From an uncultured Clostridia bacterium (lineage in GTDB: Bacteria; Bacillota; Clostridia; UBA1381), in assembly GCA_934454145.1 (NCBI GenBank), contig CAKSFT010000004.1:124001-188000 (forward strand): a stretch of DNA of 64,000 bases. The letters are read 5' to 3'. The stretch's first letter is position 1; each line of letters begins with the position of its first letter. Positions 24,965-34,678 of the stretch are shown here, piece by piece. The notes beneath the pieces were generated by a model. That model was not told where the DNA came from. It made no database searches and worked only from the letters and a program-made list of their open reading frames with translations. The translations under genes and the position numbers were made by a program.

Positions 24965-26884
24965 TTATACGATTTCCGCGCCGCTTTGGATATCGTTCAG
25001 CGTCGTCAAAACCGTGAGCGCACCGTCATATTCTGCCGAAAGTATCATGCCCTGCGACTCCAGTCCCATCATTTTTCTCGGTTTGAAATTGGCAATGAAC
25101 AATACGTTTTTGCCAATCAGCTCTTCCGGCTTGTGGAACTTTGCAATTCCGGAAAGAATCTGGCGCTTTTCACTGCCGACTTCAAGGGTAAACCTCAAAA
25201 GCTTGTCCGATTTCTTGACTTTCTCACATTCTATGACTTTCCCGACACGGATATCCAGCTTTTCAAAATCGTCAAACTCCACAGTGTCCTTATACGGCGC
25301 AATCGGGATTGCATTTTTCGCCTCAAATTCCGCCTTGATTTCCTCAATCTTTTTCTCGGCGTCAATCCTTGCAAAAAGCGGCACAGCCTCCGCAACCTTT
25401 GTCCCGTCGGCAAGTGCACCGAAAGCCCCTATGCTTTCATAGCTGATGTCCTCTGCGCCGATTTGCTGTCTGATTTTCTCCGCGGTTTCGGGCATAAAGC
25501 TTGAAAGAAGCGATGCAATTATCCTGATTGTTTCAAGCAAATTGTAAAGCACCCTCATAAGGCGCGGCTTGTCCTCTTCGTTTTTCGCCAGCGCCCATGG
25601 CATTGTTTCGTCTATATATTTGTTTGCCCTGTCGACAATCTTCCAGATTTCATCCATGCTGTCGGCAATGCGCAGGGTCTGCATCTTCTCAGCCACCTCG
25701 GAAACCGCCCTGTGCGCGCAGTTTTTCAATTCTTCGTCCAATGCGTCGGCAGTTCCTTCGGTTGATATAACTCCGCCGAAATACTTGTTTGTCATCGCAA
25801 CGGTTCTGTTTACCAAGTTGCCCAAAGTGTTTGCAAGGTCGGAATTGTATCTGCTTATAAACACATCATAGGTTATCGTCCCGTCCTGCGCAAAAGGCAT
25901 CTCGTGCAGTGAATAATATCTCACCGCATCAACGCCGAAGTGGCGCACCAAATCCTCTGCATATATCACATTTCCCCTGGACTTGGACATTTTTTCCTCC
26001 CCGACAAGCATCCACGGGTGGCCAAACACCTGCTTCGGCAGCGGTTCTCCCAGCGCCATAAGCATAATCGGCCAGTAAATCGTGTGGAATCTCAGGATAT
26101 CCTTTCCTATTATATGCACATCTGCCGGCCAGTATTTGTTGTAGAGTTCTCCCTTTTTGTCGGGGCTGTAGCCCAGCGCGGTGATGTAGTTTGAAAGGGC
26201 ATCTATCCAGACATATATGACATGTTTGTCGTCAAAATCAACAGGTATCCCCCAGGAAAAGCTTGTCCTGGAAACGCATAAATCCTGGAGCCCCGGCTTC
26301 AGGAAATTGTTTACCATTTCCTTCTTCCTCGATTCCGGCTGTATAAAATCGGGGTTATCCTCGATATATTTCATGAGCCTGTCCTGATATTTGCTCATTT
26401 TGAAGAAATATGCCTCTTCTTTTGTTTTTTTCACTTCGCGTCCGCAATCCGGGCACTTGCCGTCCTTTAGCTGTGTCTGCGTCCAGAAGGATTCGCACGG
26501 AGTGCAATAAAGCCCCTCGTATTCCGACTTGTAAATATCCCCCTGCTCATAAAGCTTTCTAAAAATCTTCTGCACCGCCGCAACATGATAATCATCGGTG
26601 GTTCTTATAAATTTGTCATAGCTTATGTTCAGCATATCGGCAATCTGCCTTATCTGCCCGGCAATGTTGTCAACATATTCTTTCGGCGAAACGCCTGCCG
26701 CTTCCGCCTTTTCCTGTATTTTCTGCCCGTGCTCGTCCGTGCCCGTCAGGAAGAAAACATCGTCCCCCAAAAAACGCCTGAACCTTGCAATGGCATCTGT
26801 CAAAATAATCTCATAGGTATTGCCTATATGCGGCTTTGCCGAAGTATAGGCGATAGCCGTTGTGATATAAAACTTTTTTCCCAT
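24965..26884 (-). CDS. metG: Methionyl-tRNA synthetase with C-terminal tRNA-binding domain
   Basis: A 639-residue class I synthetase: HIGH-equivalent KPHIGNTY near 19, a zinc knuckle with CTPC near 128 and CPDC near 146, KMSKSRGN near 298, and a C-terminal Trbp111-like OB domain (FDDFEKLDIRVGKVIECEKVKKSD onwards) used for dimerisation and tRNA binding. Start taken at the second Met (26884), after AAGGAG. Upstream is an R1 repeat copy. Confidence 0.96.
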   Translation of the reverse strand: MGKKFYITTAIAYTSAKPHIGNTYEIILTDAIARFRRFLGDDVFFLTGTDEHGQKIQEKAEAAGVSPKEYVDNIAGQIRQIADMLNISYDKFIRTTDDYHVAAVQKIFRKLYEQGDIYKSEYEGLYCTPCESFWTQTQLKDGKCPDCGREVKKTKEEAYFFKMSKYQDRLMKYIEDNPDFIQPESRKKEMVNNFLKPGLQDLCVSRTSFSWGIPVDFDDKHVIYVWIDALSNYITALGYSPDKKGELYNKYWPADVHIIGKDILRFHTIYWPIMLMALGEPLPKQVFGHPWMLVGEEKMSKSRGNVIYAEDLVRHFGVDAVRYYSLHEMPFAQDGTITYDVFISRYNSDLANTLGNLVNRTVAMTNKYFGGVISTEGTADALDEELKNCAHRAVSEVAEKMQTLRIADSMDEIWKIVDRANKYIDETMPWALAKNEEDKPRLMRVLYNLLETIRIIASLLSSFMPETAEKIRQQIGAEDISYESIGAFGALADGTKVAEAVPLFARIDAEKKIEEIKAEFEAKNAIPIAPYKDTVEFDDFEKLDIRVGKVIECEKVKKSDKLLRFTLEVGSEKRQILSGIAKFHKPEELIGKNVLFIANFKPRKMMGLESQGMILSAEYDGALTVLTTLNDIQSGAEIV

Positions 26885-26914
26885 CAAAAAATCTCCTTAA
26901 TTTTTATTTTATAT

Positions 26915-27126
26915 AGGTAATTGCAAAATGTAAATTTTACAATCAGCCGCCGCGTCTTTGCGGGGGTATCGGGGGTGTCAACCCCGGATTGGTAATCAAA
27001 AATGACGACATGTGCGTCATTTTTGGCTGAAATAAAAAGTTTCAACCTGCCGTAAAGTTAAAATAAGCCGGAACTTTTTATTTCTACCCAATAATTCTAA
27101 TTGGAAAACAATAGTTTTGCAATTAT
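26915..27126 (+). mobile_element. MITE-like element R1, near-full copy
   Basis: About 212 bp, non-coding. Ends GGTAATTGCAAAATG and TTTTGCAATTATA are degraded inverted repeats. The interior shows GCGGGGGTATCGGGGGTG, a hairpin AAAAATGACG/CGTCATTTTT, and a pair AATAAAAAGTT..AACTTTTTATT. Same order as the copies at 48.7 and 55.6 kb. It fills the gap between the AI-2E-family gene and metG. Confidence 0.8.
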
Positions 27127-27130
27127 ATTT

Positions 27131-28297
27131 TTATCGCAGATAACTCCACAAGTCCTTGACCCCTCCCCAGAGTGTGCCGAAAAATTTTTTGAAAAATCTG
27201 ATTATCCCGTCAAGCACACCTGCTTTGTAAAAGCTTACCGAAAGTATAAGAATCACCGGCCCGAGAATCATCCCGCCGATTGAGAATATCTTGTATCCCA
27301 GATACATCGACATAAGTGTAAACACCGGGTATATTCCTATATTTTCGCTTACAATCTTCGGTTCAATCATCTGTCTGGTGAAAATCACGGCAAGATATAT
27401 GATAATCATGCCGATTCCGCACCGCAAATCCCCGTTTAAAAAGGCAACCAAAGACCACGGCCACAGCGCCGCGCCGCTGCCGAAAAACGGCAGTGCGTCC
27501 AAAAACGCAATCCCTATTGCAATCAAAAGTGCATATGGGATATCCAATATCGTAAAACCGGTGAAGAGAATCACCGCCGCAATGCACATTATTATAAGCT
27601 GTGCCTTGACATAACCGCCAAGATAGCGTTTTATCTCGCGCTGTACATTGCGCACATGCACCAGGAAACGCTTTGACACGCATTTGCCGATAAAGCGCTG
27701 CATTGTCTTTGAATCGGCTATCATGAAATAAAGTGACAGCACAAAGACAATTATCCACACAAAAACTCTCGGCAGCGCCTTTGCAAAGCTGCCTATGCCA
27801 TAAACCATCGGCGCATAGCTCTGCTTCATAAATCCGCCCACCGATTTTATTATGTTGTCGCCCCAGTCCTCGCACGCCTGCTGAAAACTCACCGGCAAAG
27901 CGTTATAAATATTGGAAAGCTTGACCGAAAGCGAATCCCACGTATTCTTCGCGTCGTCTATGATTTCGGGAAGCTGTGCATAAAGCGTCTGCACCTCGTC
28001 CACAATCTTCCAGCCTATGGCAAATATTATTCCGCCGATTATCCCCACCGTCAGCAATATAACAATGACTGTCGAAAGCGGACGCGGAATTTTCAGACGC
28101 CGCTCCAGCTTGTTCACCAACGGATTCACCAAAACCGACACAAAGTATGCTATTATAAAAGGCAAAAACAAACCTATCACCTTAAATATCAGCCACAACA
28201 CATCGTCCATCAGGAAATATATCCCGACAAGCACCGCCGCCGTCAGGGCAAGCGTCACAATCAGTTTTAAAAAACTGCTTTTAAATTTCATCGGCAC
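27131..28297 (-). CDS. AI-2E family transporter (PerM/YtvI-like)
   Basis: A 388-residue membrane protein with 7-8 helices and the family's central soluble segment. Signatures are FIIAYFVSVLVNPLVNKLERRLKIPRP (near 43) and GIAFLDALPFFGSGAALWPWSL (near 260). Family members are variously linked to export, sporulation-related (YtvI) or Na+/H+ transport; the substrate here is unknown. Stop lies 5 bp from an R1 repeat copy. Confidence 0.9.
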   Translation of the reverse strand: MPMKFKSSFLKLIVTLALTAAVLVGIYFLMDDVLWLIFKVIGLFLPFIIAYFVSVLVNPLVNKLERRLKIPRPLSTVIVILLTVGIIGGIIFAIGWKIVDEVQTLYAQLPEIIDDAKNTWDSLSVKLSNIYNALPVSFQQACEDWGDNIIKSVGGFMKQSYAPMVYGIGSFAKALPRVFVWIIVFVLSLYFMIADSKTMQRFIGKCVSKRFLVHVRNVQREIKRYLGGYVKAQLIIMCIAAVILFTGFTILDIPYALLIAIGIAFLDALPFFGSGAALWPWSLVAFLNGDLRCGIGMIIIYLAVIFTRQMIEPKIVSENIGIYPVFTLMSMYLGYKIFSIGGMILGPVILILSVSFYKAGVLDGIIRFFKKFFGTLWGGVKDLWSYLR

Positions 28298-28328
28298 ACC
28301 ACCTCATCAGTAATTTCTGTCACACTTG

Positions 28329-29543
28329 TCAGTCACGGTCAAGAAAATGCTTCATCAGTTCCATTCCGTTTGCCATGTATACCCCTGTCTTTTCGCCGTT
28401 CTTCTCGCAGTATGTCAGCATAGACCCGGTTTCTGCGCCCGATTTATAGATGATGTACGGGACAGGGTCGCTGACATGGGTTTTCAGCGATATCGGTGTC
28501 GGGTGGTCGGGAAGAATCATCATCTTATATTCGGCGCCTGCCTCGTCAAGGCGTCTTTTCAGCTCGCCGACAACTTTTTGGTCAATCATTTCAACCGCAT
28601 ACTTTTTGTTGTCCGCCTCACCCCTGTGCCCACATTCGTCGGGGCCTTCCAGATGGATATAGACAAAATCCGCGCCGTCCTTCATAAGCGTGTCAAATGC
28701 GGCATTTGTTTTGCCTTCATAATTCGTGTCGTGATTCCCGTTTGCGCCCGGCACATCAATGGATTTCATGCCGGCAGAAATCGCAATTCCCTTAATCAGG
28801 TCAACAGCGGAAATTACACTCCCTTTCAAACCGTATCTCTCAGAAAAATCTTCAAGCTGCGGCTTTGTTCCTTCACCCCATATCCAAACAGATGTGGCGG
28901 GCTTTTTTCCGTTTTTTATTCTTTCCCGGTTCACCGGGTGGTCTTTCAAAATCTTTTCGCTCTTTTCCATCATGTCAAGCAGTATGTCCGCGCCCTCGCC
29001 CTTTGGCAGACTTCCCGCAATCTTTTTGTCAGAAATGTCGTGCGGCGGTGTGAGGCTGACATTTGTCGAGCCGCCGTCCCACACCAGCAGATGCCGATAG
29101 CTTACGCCGGGATAAAAATGTATCATGTCGGTATGTAATTCTTTTTCCACCGCCTCTATAAGCTGTTTTGCCTCTTCGGTGGAAATCTCCCCGGCAGAAT
29201 AGTCGAGCATTGTTTTGTCCTCATAGTTCTCCTCGCCGGACAGGGTGACAAGGTTTGCCCTGAAGGTCACGTCCGCATCCTTCAGCTTTACGCCGATGCT
29301 TGCCGCCTCAAGCGGAGAGCGTCCCGTATAGCATTTTTTTGTGTCATATCCCATGACAGAAAGATTTGCCACATCACTGCCGGGCTTCAATCCGTCGGGG
29401 ACGGTCTTGACCAGCCCCAGCTCTCCATGCTCTGCCATATAGTCCATGTTTGGCTTTTCTGCCGTGTCAAGTATGGTTTTTCCGCCAAATTCACTCACTG
29501 CATAATCCGCCATTCCGTCACCCAATACAACAATATATTTCAT
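28329..29543 (-). CDS. apgM: Cofactor-independent phosphoglycerate mutase (archaeal-type)
   Basis: A 404-residue alkaline-phosphatase-superfamily enzyme of the ApgM/homoserine kinase-like type: MKYIVVLGDGMADY start with metal-binding Asp, NLSVMGYDTKKCYTGRSPLEAAS with the nucleophilic Ser/Thr region near 59-80, GNHDTNYEGKTNAAFD near 270, and LPDHPTPISLKTH near 347. It interconverts 3- and 2-phosphoglycerate or, in some Clostridia, may phosphorylate homoserine. Upstream of the AI-2E-family gene, same strand. Confidence 0.9.
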   Translation of the reverse strand: MKYIVVLGDGMADYAVSEFGGKTILDTAEKPNMDYMAEHGELGLVKTVPDGLKPGSDVANLSVMGYDTKKCYTGRSPLEAASIGVKLKDADVTFRANLVTLSGEENYEDKTMLDYSAGEISTEEAKQLIEAVEKELHTDMIHFYPGVSYRHLLVWDGGSTNVSLTPPHDISDKKIAGSLPKGEGADILLDMMEKSEKILKDHPVNRERIKNGKKPATSVWIWGEGTKPQLEDFSERYGLKGSVISAVDLIKGIAISAGMKSIDVPGANGNHDTNYEGKTNAAFDTLMKDGADFVYIHLEGPDECGHRGEADNKKYAVEMIDQKVVGELKRRLDEAGAEYKMMILPDHPTPISLKTHVSDPVPYIIYKSGAETGSMLTYCEKNGEKTGVYMANGMELMKHFLDRD

Positions 29544-29573
29544 AAGTCAGTTCCTTTCCATTGCCGTGATAAG

Positions 29574-30437
29574 TTATTTTTTGAGTCTGAAAAGTACCGC
29601 CAATGTGCCGGGACCTATGTGCGTGCCGACAACCGGGCCGAATTCAAACTCCATAAGCGGCTTTGTGCCGAACTCTTCCCCAATCAGTCCGCGCACGGTT
29701 TCGGCGTACTCTTCATTTGACTGCACAATCAAAAATTCATTCTTGCTGCTGTCAAAATCGGGGTTTTCTTTTATCAAATCCATAAGCTTTTTGAAAACCT
29801 TTTTCTTGCCGCGGATTTTCTCAATCGGCTCTATAAGGCCGTTCCTTATGGTAAGTACCGGTTTTATGTCCAAAAGTGTGCCGACAATCGCACTTGTTTT
29901 TGTGATTCTTCCGCCTTTTTCCAGATATTTGAGGGAATCCACCAGGATATACACTTCCCATGTCTTTATATATTCCATCGTCTTTTTGATGATGTCATCG
30001 GGATTTTCGCCCTTTTCTGCCAAATCCCACGCATATAGCGCACTCATGGATATATATGCCGAAAAACTCATGGTGTCCACAATCCTTATGTCCGCCCCGG
30101 GGTTTGCGCTTTCTTTTATCTCTTCCGCCGCCATGCGCGCTGTGTTATACTGTCCGCTTCCTTTTGAAGAAATCGTAAAATAAATAACCGTGTCATTCTC
30201 ACGGCTTGCCTCCAGGAGAGCGTCATACATGTCTGCATAAGGCGTCTGCGAAGTCTTTGGTATGTCGCCGAATTCCTCCAGCTTTTTGTAAAAATCGCTG
30301 TTTGAAAGTTCCGTCCCTGTGACATATGCCTCGTCGCCGAAAATGCTCATAAATCTGAGTATACCTATATTTTTTTCTGCCGCCAGGCTCTCCGGCATGT
30401 CGGCGCTTGTGTCCACAAATATCTTTATTTTTGCCAT
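29574..30437 (-). CDS. DegV family fatty-acid-binding protein
   Basis: A 287-residue DegV protein. IFVDTSADMPESLA at the N-terminus and KTSQTPYADMYDALLEASREND near 77 are family hallmarks; the Ser-Thr residues bind a fatty acid carboxylate. In Firmicutes such proteins (FakB) present fatty acids to FakA; no fakA is near. The start overlaps no other gene; trmL lies 15 bp upstream, so both may be one transcript. Confidence 0.92.
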   Translation of the reverse strand: MAKIKIFVDTSADMPESLAAEKNIGILRFMSIFGDEAYVTGTELSNSDFYKKLEEFGDIPKTSQTPYADMYDALLEASRENDTVIYFTISSKGSGQYNTARMAAEEIKESANPGADIRIVDTMSFSAYISMSALYAWDLAEKGENPDDIIKKTMEYIKTWEVYILVDSLKYLEKGGRITKTSAIVGTLLDIKPVLTIRNGLIEPIEKIRGKKKVFKKLMDLIKENPDFDSSKNEFLIVQSNEEYAETVRGLIGEEFGTKPLMEFEFGPVVGTHIGPGTLAVLFRLKK

Positions 30438-30452
30438 TGTTCTTCCTTTCTG

Positions 30453-30944
30453 TTACCACTCAAATCTTGTCAGCTCGCCCTTATCCTTCAGGTCAAAAAA
30501 TCCGTTCTGCCGCAACGCCTCATACACCACAATCGCCACAGAATTTGACAAATTCAGACTGCGTGCCTCGCTTATCATGGGTATCCTTATACATTCCGCA
30601 GGGTGCTCGTGCAAAAGCTCCTCCGGAAGCCCTTTTGTTTCTTTGCCGAACAATATGTAATCGCCGTCCTTAAACTCTGCGTCGGCATATGTGTTCCTCC
30701 CCTTTGTCGTGGAAAAGAAATAGCGTCCGCCCTTTGTTTTTTCAAAAAACTCGTCCAGGTTTTCATAATACTGAACCCCCAGAAGATGCCAATAGTCAAG
30801 CCCTGCGCGTTTAAGCTTTTTGTCATCCACCGCAAAGCCCATGGGCTTTATGATGTGAAGCTTTGCGCCGGTCGCGGCACAGGTTCTTGCAATGTTGCCG
30901 GTATTCTGCGGAATCTCCGGCTCTACCAAAATTATATTAAACAT
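30453..30944 (-). CDS. trmL: tRNA (cytidine/uridine-34-2'-O)-methyltransferase
   Basis: A 163-residue SPOUT methyltransferase: NIILVEPEIPQNTGNIARTCAATGA start, ILFGKETKGLPEELL near 105 and IPMISEARSLNLSNSVAIVVYEALRQ near 128, the trefoil-knot SAM site. It methylates the wobble ribose of some tRNA-Leu species. Start ATG 30944 is where homologs begin; upstream in-frame codons are AT-rich and not conserved-looking. Confidence 0.92.
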   Translation of the reverse strand: MFNIILVEPEIPQNTGNIARTCAATGAKLHIIKPMGFAVDDKKLKRAGLDYWHLLGVQYYENLDEFFEKTKGGRYFFSTTKGRNTYADAEFKDGDYILFGKETKGLPEELLHEHPAECIRIPMISEARSLNLSNSVAIVVYEALRQNGFFDLKDKGELTRFEW

Positions 30945-31243
30945 AAATTTCTGTCTGATTCTCCTTTTCATTTTCTGCCGCAAAGCCGGCGTGATAAACA
31001 CATAACGTTTTTCGGGCAAAGACCGAAAAAATTCCTTATTGTGTTTATTATAACCTATTTTTAAAAAAAGTACAATAGTAATATAGAAAAAAGTGGAACT
31101 AAATTTATGCTCTTTTTTCGTAAAAATACCCATAATCACCCGCAAAACTTGTCTTTTGCGGCAGACAAGCACTCTTTTTAGAATTTTTTTAAAAAAATTT
31201 TTATAAAACTATCGCATTTTCCATATATTTGTGTTATACTTTC

Positions 31244-31280
31244 AATTGGACAAAACTCAACAATTACCTACTCAACAATT
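31244..31280 (+). repeat. Solo R1 end and ACTCAACAATT duplication
   Basis: AATTGGACAAAACTCAACAATTACCT resembles the right end of R1. ACTCAACAATT occurs at 31255-31265 and again at 31270-31280, with ACCT between. It sits directly before the ribosome site of the next gene, as with the repeat ends before uxaC and the radical SAM gene. Confidence 0.45.
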
Positions 31281-31296
31281 TTTAAAGGAGAAAGCC

Positions 31297-32082
31297 ATGA
31301 AAGCAAAAAAAAGCGGAAAACTTATCCTGTATCTTGTTCTGCGCCTTTTGGTTGTCGGCGCAATGGTTCTGGAACTGCTTGACAAAGATTATTACGGTGT
31401 ATTTCTGTGTGTCCTGACACTGATACTTTTTATGATTCCTGTTTTTGTGGACAAAAAACTCAAGATAAAACTTCCGTCGCTTTTGGAGGTCATCATTCTG
31501 CTATTCATTTTCTGCGCCGAAATTTTGGGCGAACTGCGCGGATTTTATCTCAAGTTCCCGTATTGGGACACACTTTTGCATACCCTGAACGGGTTTATCA
31601 TGGCAGGGATAGGGCTTGCCATGATTGACATTCTGAACCGCACTCCTTCGCTGAGGTTCAGCCTTTCGCCGATTTTCACGGCGCTTGTCGCCTTCTGTTT
31701 TTCAATGACAATCGGCGTGATGTGGGAGTTTTTTGAATTTGGCATGGACTATTTCACATACTCCGATATGCAAAAAGACACTGTCTGCCGGCGCATATCC
31801 TCGGTGAACCTCAACCCCGACGCCGAAAATGTCCCCTATGTCATCACCGACATCGACAAAACCGTGATAAGCGGAAAGATGAACGGCGAAAAAACCGAAA
31901 TCACCATTGACGGATATCTCGACATCGGGCTTCTGGACACCATGGAGGATTTGACCGTCAATTGTATAGGCGCCCTTGCCTTTTCCTTTTTCGGCATATT
32001 TTACCTCAAAGGGCGCAGCAAAATTGCCCTCGGCTTTGTGCCGAGCATAAAATCAAACGAGGAGGAAGACCATGAAAATTAA
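31297..32082 (+). CDS. YjdF-like (DUF2238) membrane protein
   Basis: A 261-residue membrane protein: about six helices in the first 150 residues and again near the end. The conserved core FPYWDTLLHTLNGFIMAGIGLAM near 82-104 and GVMWEFFEFGMDYF near 140 match DUF2238/YjdF-type proteins. A hydrophilic insertion of ~60 residues precedes the last helix. Function unknown. Start follows AAAGGAG; the stop overlaps the mtaD start by 11 bp. Confidence 0.82.
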   Translation: MKAKKSGKLILYLVLRLLVVGAMVLELLDKDYYGVFLCVLTLILFMIPVFVDKKLKIKLPSLLEVIILLFIFCAEILGELRGFYLKFPYWDTLLHTLNGFIMAGIGLAMIDILNRTPSLRFSLSPIFTALVAFCFSMTIGVMWEFFEFGMDYFTYSDMQKDTVCRRISSVNLNPDAENVPYVITDIDKTVISGKMNGEKTEITIDGYLDIGLLDTMEDLTVNCIGALAFSFFGIFYLKGRSKIALGFVPSIKSNEEEDHEN

Positions 32083-33343
32083 AATTTGCGGTGCCGAAAC
32101 GCTTTTGCAGAATGAAGGCACGTTTTATACAAAGCCCACAGACATATACATCAGCGGCGACACCATAGAAAGCGTCGGCACCATGCCCCCGGGCTTTGTG
32201 CCCGACAAAACCATAAAGGCGGAAAACATGCTTGCAATCCCGGGGCTTATCAACACGCACACGCACGCATACATGTCCCTGTTCCGCAACATTGCCGACG
32301 ATTTGGAGTTTAACGACTGGCTTTTCGGGCGTATACTTCCGCTGGAGGACAAGCTCACCGATGACGACATCTATTGGGGCACTCTCCTGGGCGCCCTCGA
32401 GATGATATCCACCGGCACAACCTCATATATCGACATGACAATCAACATGAACCCGTCACTGCACGCCGCCATAGACAGCGGCATGAGGGCGAGGGTTTCG
32501 AGAGGGCTTGTCGGAGAGGGAAACAACGACGGCGGCGCGGCACGCCTGAGGGAAACGCTTGATGCAATCCCGATGGGTAATGCCCTTTCCTCGGTCATTC
32601 TCGGCCCGCATGCGCCATACACTTGCGACAGCGAATACCTGAAAATTGTGACCGAAACGGCAAAACAACACAATCTGCCGATAACCATACACCTGAGCGA
32701 ATCGCCGAAAGAAATTGTTGACATCAAAAAAATCTACGGCTGTTCCCCGATTGAACTTATGGAAAACATCGGGCTTTTTGATGTACCGACAGTCGCCGCG
32801 CATTGCGTGCAGCTCTCGGGGCATGACATAGAAATACTTGCCGAAAAAGGGGTCACAGTTGCCTCCAACCCGATAAGCAACGCAAAGCTTGCAAACGGCT
32901 TTGCTCCGCTTGCCGAGATGCAAAAAGCCGGCGTGACCCTTTCAATCGGCACCGACAGCGCCGCAAGCAACAACACTCTCAACATGTTCAGCGACATAAA
33001 CTTTGCCGCGCTGGTGCACAAAGGACGCCTGCACGACCCCCTCGCCGTTTCGGCAAACGACATACTGCGCTTTGTTTTTTCGGGCGGCGCGGCAGCGATA
33101 AACGAAAAATGCGGAAAAATCGAAAAGGGATACAAAGCCGACATTGCGCTTTTAAACACCAGCCTTCCGCAGTTTTATCCGAGAAACAACTACGTTTCGG
33201 CGCTTGCATATTCCGCAAACGGTTCAGAAGTCGAAACCGTCATCGCAGACGGCAAAATCGTGATGGAAAACAAAGAGTTTAAAACTCTTGACAAAGAAAA
33301 AATATACTATGAATGTCAGAAAAGAATTGAAAGGATACGATAA
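32072..33343 (+). CDS. mtaD: 5-methylthioadenosine/S-adenosylhomocysteine deaminase
   Basis: A 423-residue amidohydrolase-superfamily deaminase: HxH at residues 63 and 65 in NTHTHAYMSLFR, ITIHLSESP near 206, AAHCVQL near 235 and GTDSAASNNTLNM near 290 for the metal and catalytic residues. It deaminates SAH to S-inosylhomocysteine and related adenosines. Two bases separate it from ahcY, so the pair likely works as one pathway. Confidence 0.9.
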   Translation: MKIKICGAETLLQNEGTFYTKPTDIYISGDTIESVGTMPPGFVPDKTIKAENMLAIPGLINTHTHAYMSLFRNIADDLEFNDWLFGRILPLEDKLTDDDIYWGTLLGALEMISTGTTSYIDMTINMNPSLHAAIDSGMRARVSRGLVGEGNNDGGAARLRETLDAIPMGNALSSVILGPHAPYTCDSEYLKIVTETAKQHNLPITIHLSESPKEIVDIKKIYGCSPIELMENIGLFDVPTVAAHCVQLSGHDIEILAEKGVTVASNPISNAKLANGFAPLAEMQKAGVTLSIGTDSAASNNTLNMFSDINFAALVHKGRLHDPLAVSANDILRFVFSGGAAAINEKCGKIEKGYKADIALLNTSLPQFYPRNNYVSALAYSANGSEVETVIADGKIVMENKEFKTLDKEKIYYECQKRIERIR

Positions 33344-33345
33344 CA

Positions 33346-34590
33346 ATGAGTGAAATCAAAGATATCAATTTGTGGGAGAGCGGCGAGAAGAAAATCCAAT
33401 GGGTGAAAAACAACATGTGCCTTTTGAGAAGCATTGAAGACGAATATTCACGCACAAAGCCGCTGAAAGGGCTTAAGGTTGCGCTGTCTATTCATCTGGA
33501 GGCAAAAACCGCATACCTTTGCCGCATTCTTGCGGCGTGCGGCGCCGAGATGTACGTCACCGGGAGCAATCCGCTTTCCACCCAGGACGATGTCGCGGCG
33601 GCGCTTGTACACAGCGGAATAAACGTCTTTGCGTGGTATCACTGCACAAGCGAGGAATACCACCGCCACCTCTCATATGTCATAGAGGCGCAGCCGAATA
33701 TCATTGTGGACGACGGCGGCGATTTGGTGAATCTTATCCACAACGAATATCCGCAATATCTCAAAAATGTCTATGGCGGCTGTGAAGAAACCACAACCGG
33801 CATCACACGTCTTATTGCTATGAATCGCTCGGGGAGTCTTAAATTCCCGATGTTCCTTGTCAACAACGCAAAGTGCAAATATCTTTTTGACAACCGCTAC
33901 GGCACGGGGCAGTCGGTATGGGACGGCATAAACCGCACAACAAACCTCATCGTCGCCGGCAAAACTGTCGTGGTGGCAGGCTACGGCTGGTGCGGAAAAG
34001 GCGTCGCCATGCGTGCAAAAGGTTTCGGCGCAAGGGTCATCGTCACCGAAGTCGACCCCGTGAAGGCACTCGAGGCAAAGATGGACGGCTTTGACGTGAT
34101 GAAGATGAGTGACGCGGCAATCTTCGGCGACATCTTTGTCACCGTGACGGGCTGCAAAGACGTGCTTACGGAAGAAGCGTTTATACACATGAAAAACGGC
34201 GCTATCCTCTGCAATGCAGGGCACTTCAATGTTGAGATAAACATACCTCAGCTTGAAAAGCTTGCAATAAAAGTTGAAGAACGCCGCAAAAACATAACGG
34301 GCTATACCCTCCCCAACGGCAATACCCTCAATGTGCTTGCCGAGGGACGCCTTGTGAACCTTGCCGCGGGGGACGGCCACCCGGCAGAAATCATGGACAT
34401 GAGCTTTGCCATACAGGCGATGAGCGTCCTGCACATTGCCCAAAACCACGGCAAATTTGAAAAAATGATAAACAACGTCCCCGAGAACATCGACCGCCTT
34501 ATGGCAGAGCGTCTGCTGTCTTTCAGCGAATGTTCCATAGACACCCTGACCCCCGAACAGCAGGAGTATATAAACAGTTGGAATGTATAA
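33346..34590 (+). CDS. ahcY: Adenosylhomocysteinase family enzyme (possibly S-inosylhomocysteine hydrolase)
   Basis: A 414-residue AhcY-fold enzyme. The NAD motif is VVVAGYGWCGKGVAMRAKG near 204, NAGHFNVEIN near 286 belongs to the active site, and DDGGDLVN near 126 binds substrate. It is short and lacks the usual C-terminal K..HYRY tail, ending INSWNV; short forms occur in archaea and Thermotoga. Coupling to mtaD fits the S-inosylhomocysteine route described for Methanocaldococcus, but specificity is inference. Confidence 0.88.
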   Translation: MSEIKDINLWESGEKKIQWVKNNMCLLRSIEDEYSRTKPLKGLKVALSIHLEAKTAYLCRILAACGAEMYVTGSNPLSTQDDVAAALVHSGINVFAWYHCTSEEYHRHLSYVIEAQPNIIVDDGGDLVNLIHNEYPQYLKNVYGGCEETTTGITRLIAMNRSGSLKFPMFLVNNAKCKYLFDNRYGTGQSVWDGINRTTNLIVAGKTVVVAGYGWCGKGVAMRAKGFGARVIVTEVDPVKALEAKMDGFDVMKMSDAAIFGDIFVTVTGCKDVLTEEAFIHMKNGAILCNAGHFNVEINIPQLEKLAIKVEERRKNITGYTLPNGNTLNVLAEGRLVNLAAGDGHPAEIMDMSFAIQAMSVLHIAQNHGKFEKMINNVPENIDRLMAERLLSFSECSIDTLTPEQQEYINSWNV

Positions 34591-34627
34591 TGTAGAAAAT
34601 ATTCATTCTGCACGCAAAAACAGATAT

Positions 34628-34665
34628 AAAAAATATCCACCCGTGTAACGGGTGGATATTTTTTT
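34628..34665. terminator. Bidirectional terminator
   Basis: AAAAAATATCCACCCG and CGGGTGGATATTTTTT around a TGTAA loop, between the converging ahcY and acetylesterase genes. A- and T-runs serve both strands. Confidence 0.9.
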
Positions 34666-34678
34666 CAGGAGGAATAAT

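Noticed and set aside
26915..27126. R1 as an integron attachment site or CRISPR leader
   Set aside because: Copies are dispersed single units with inverted ends and, in one case, a target duplication, so a MITE-like element fits better.
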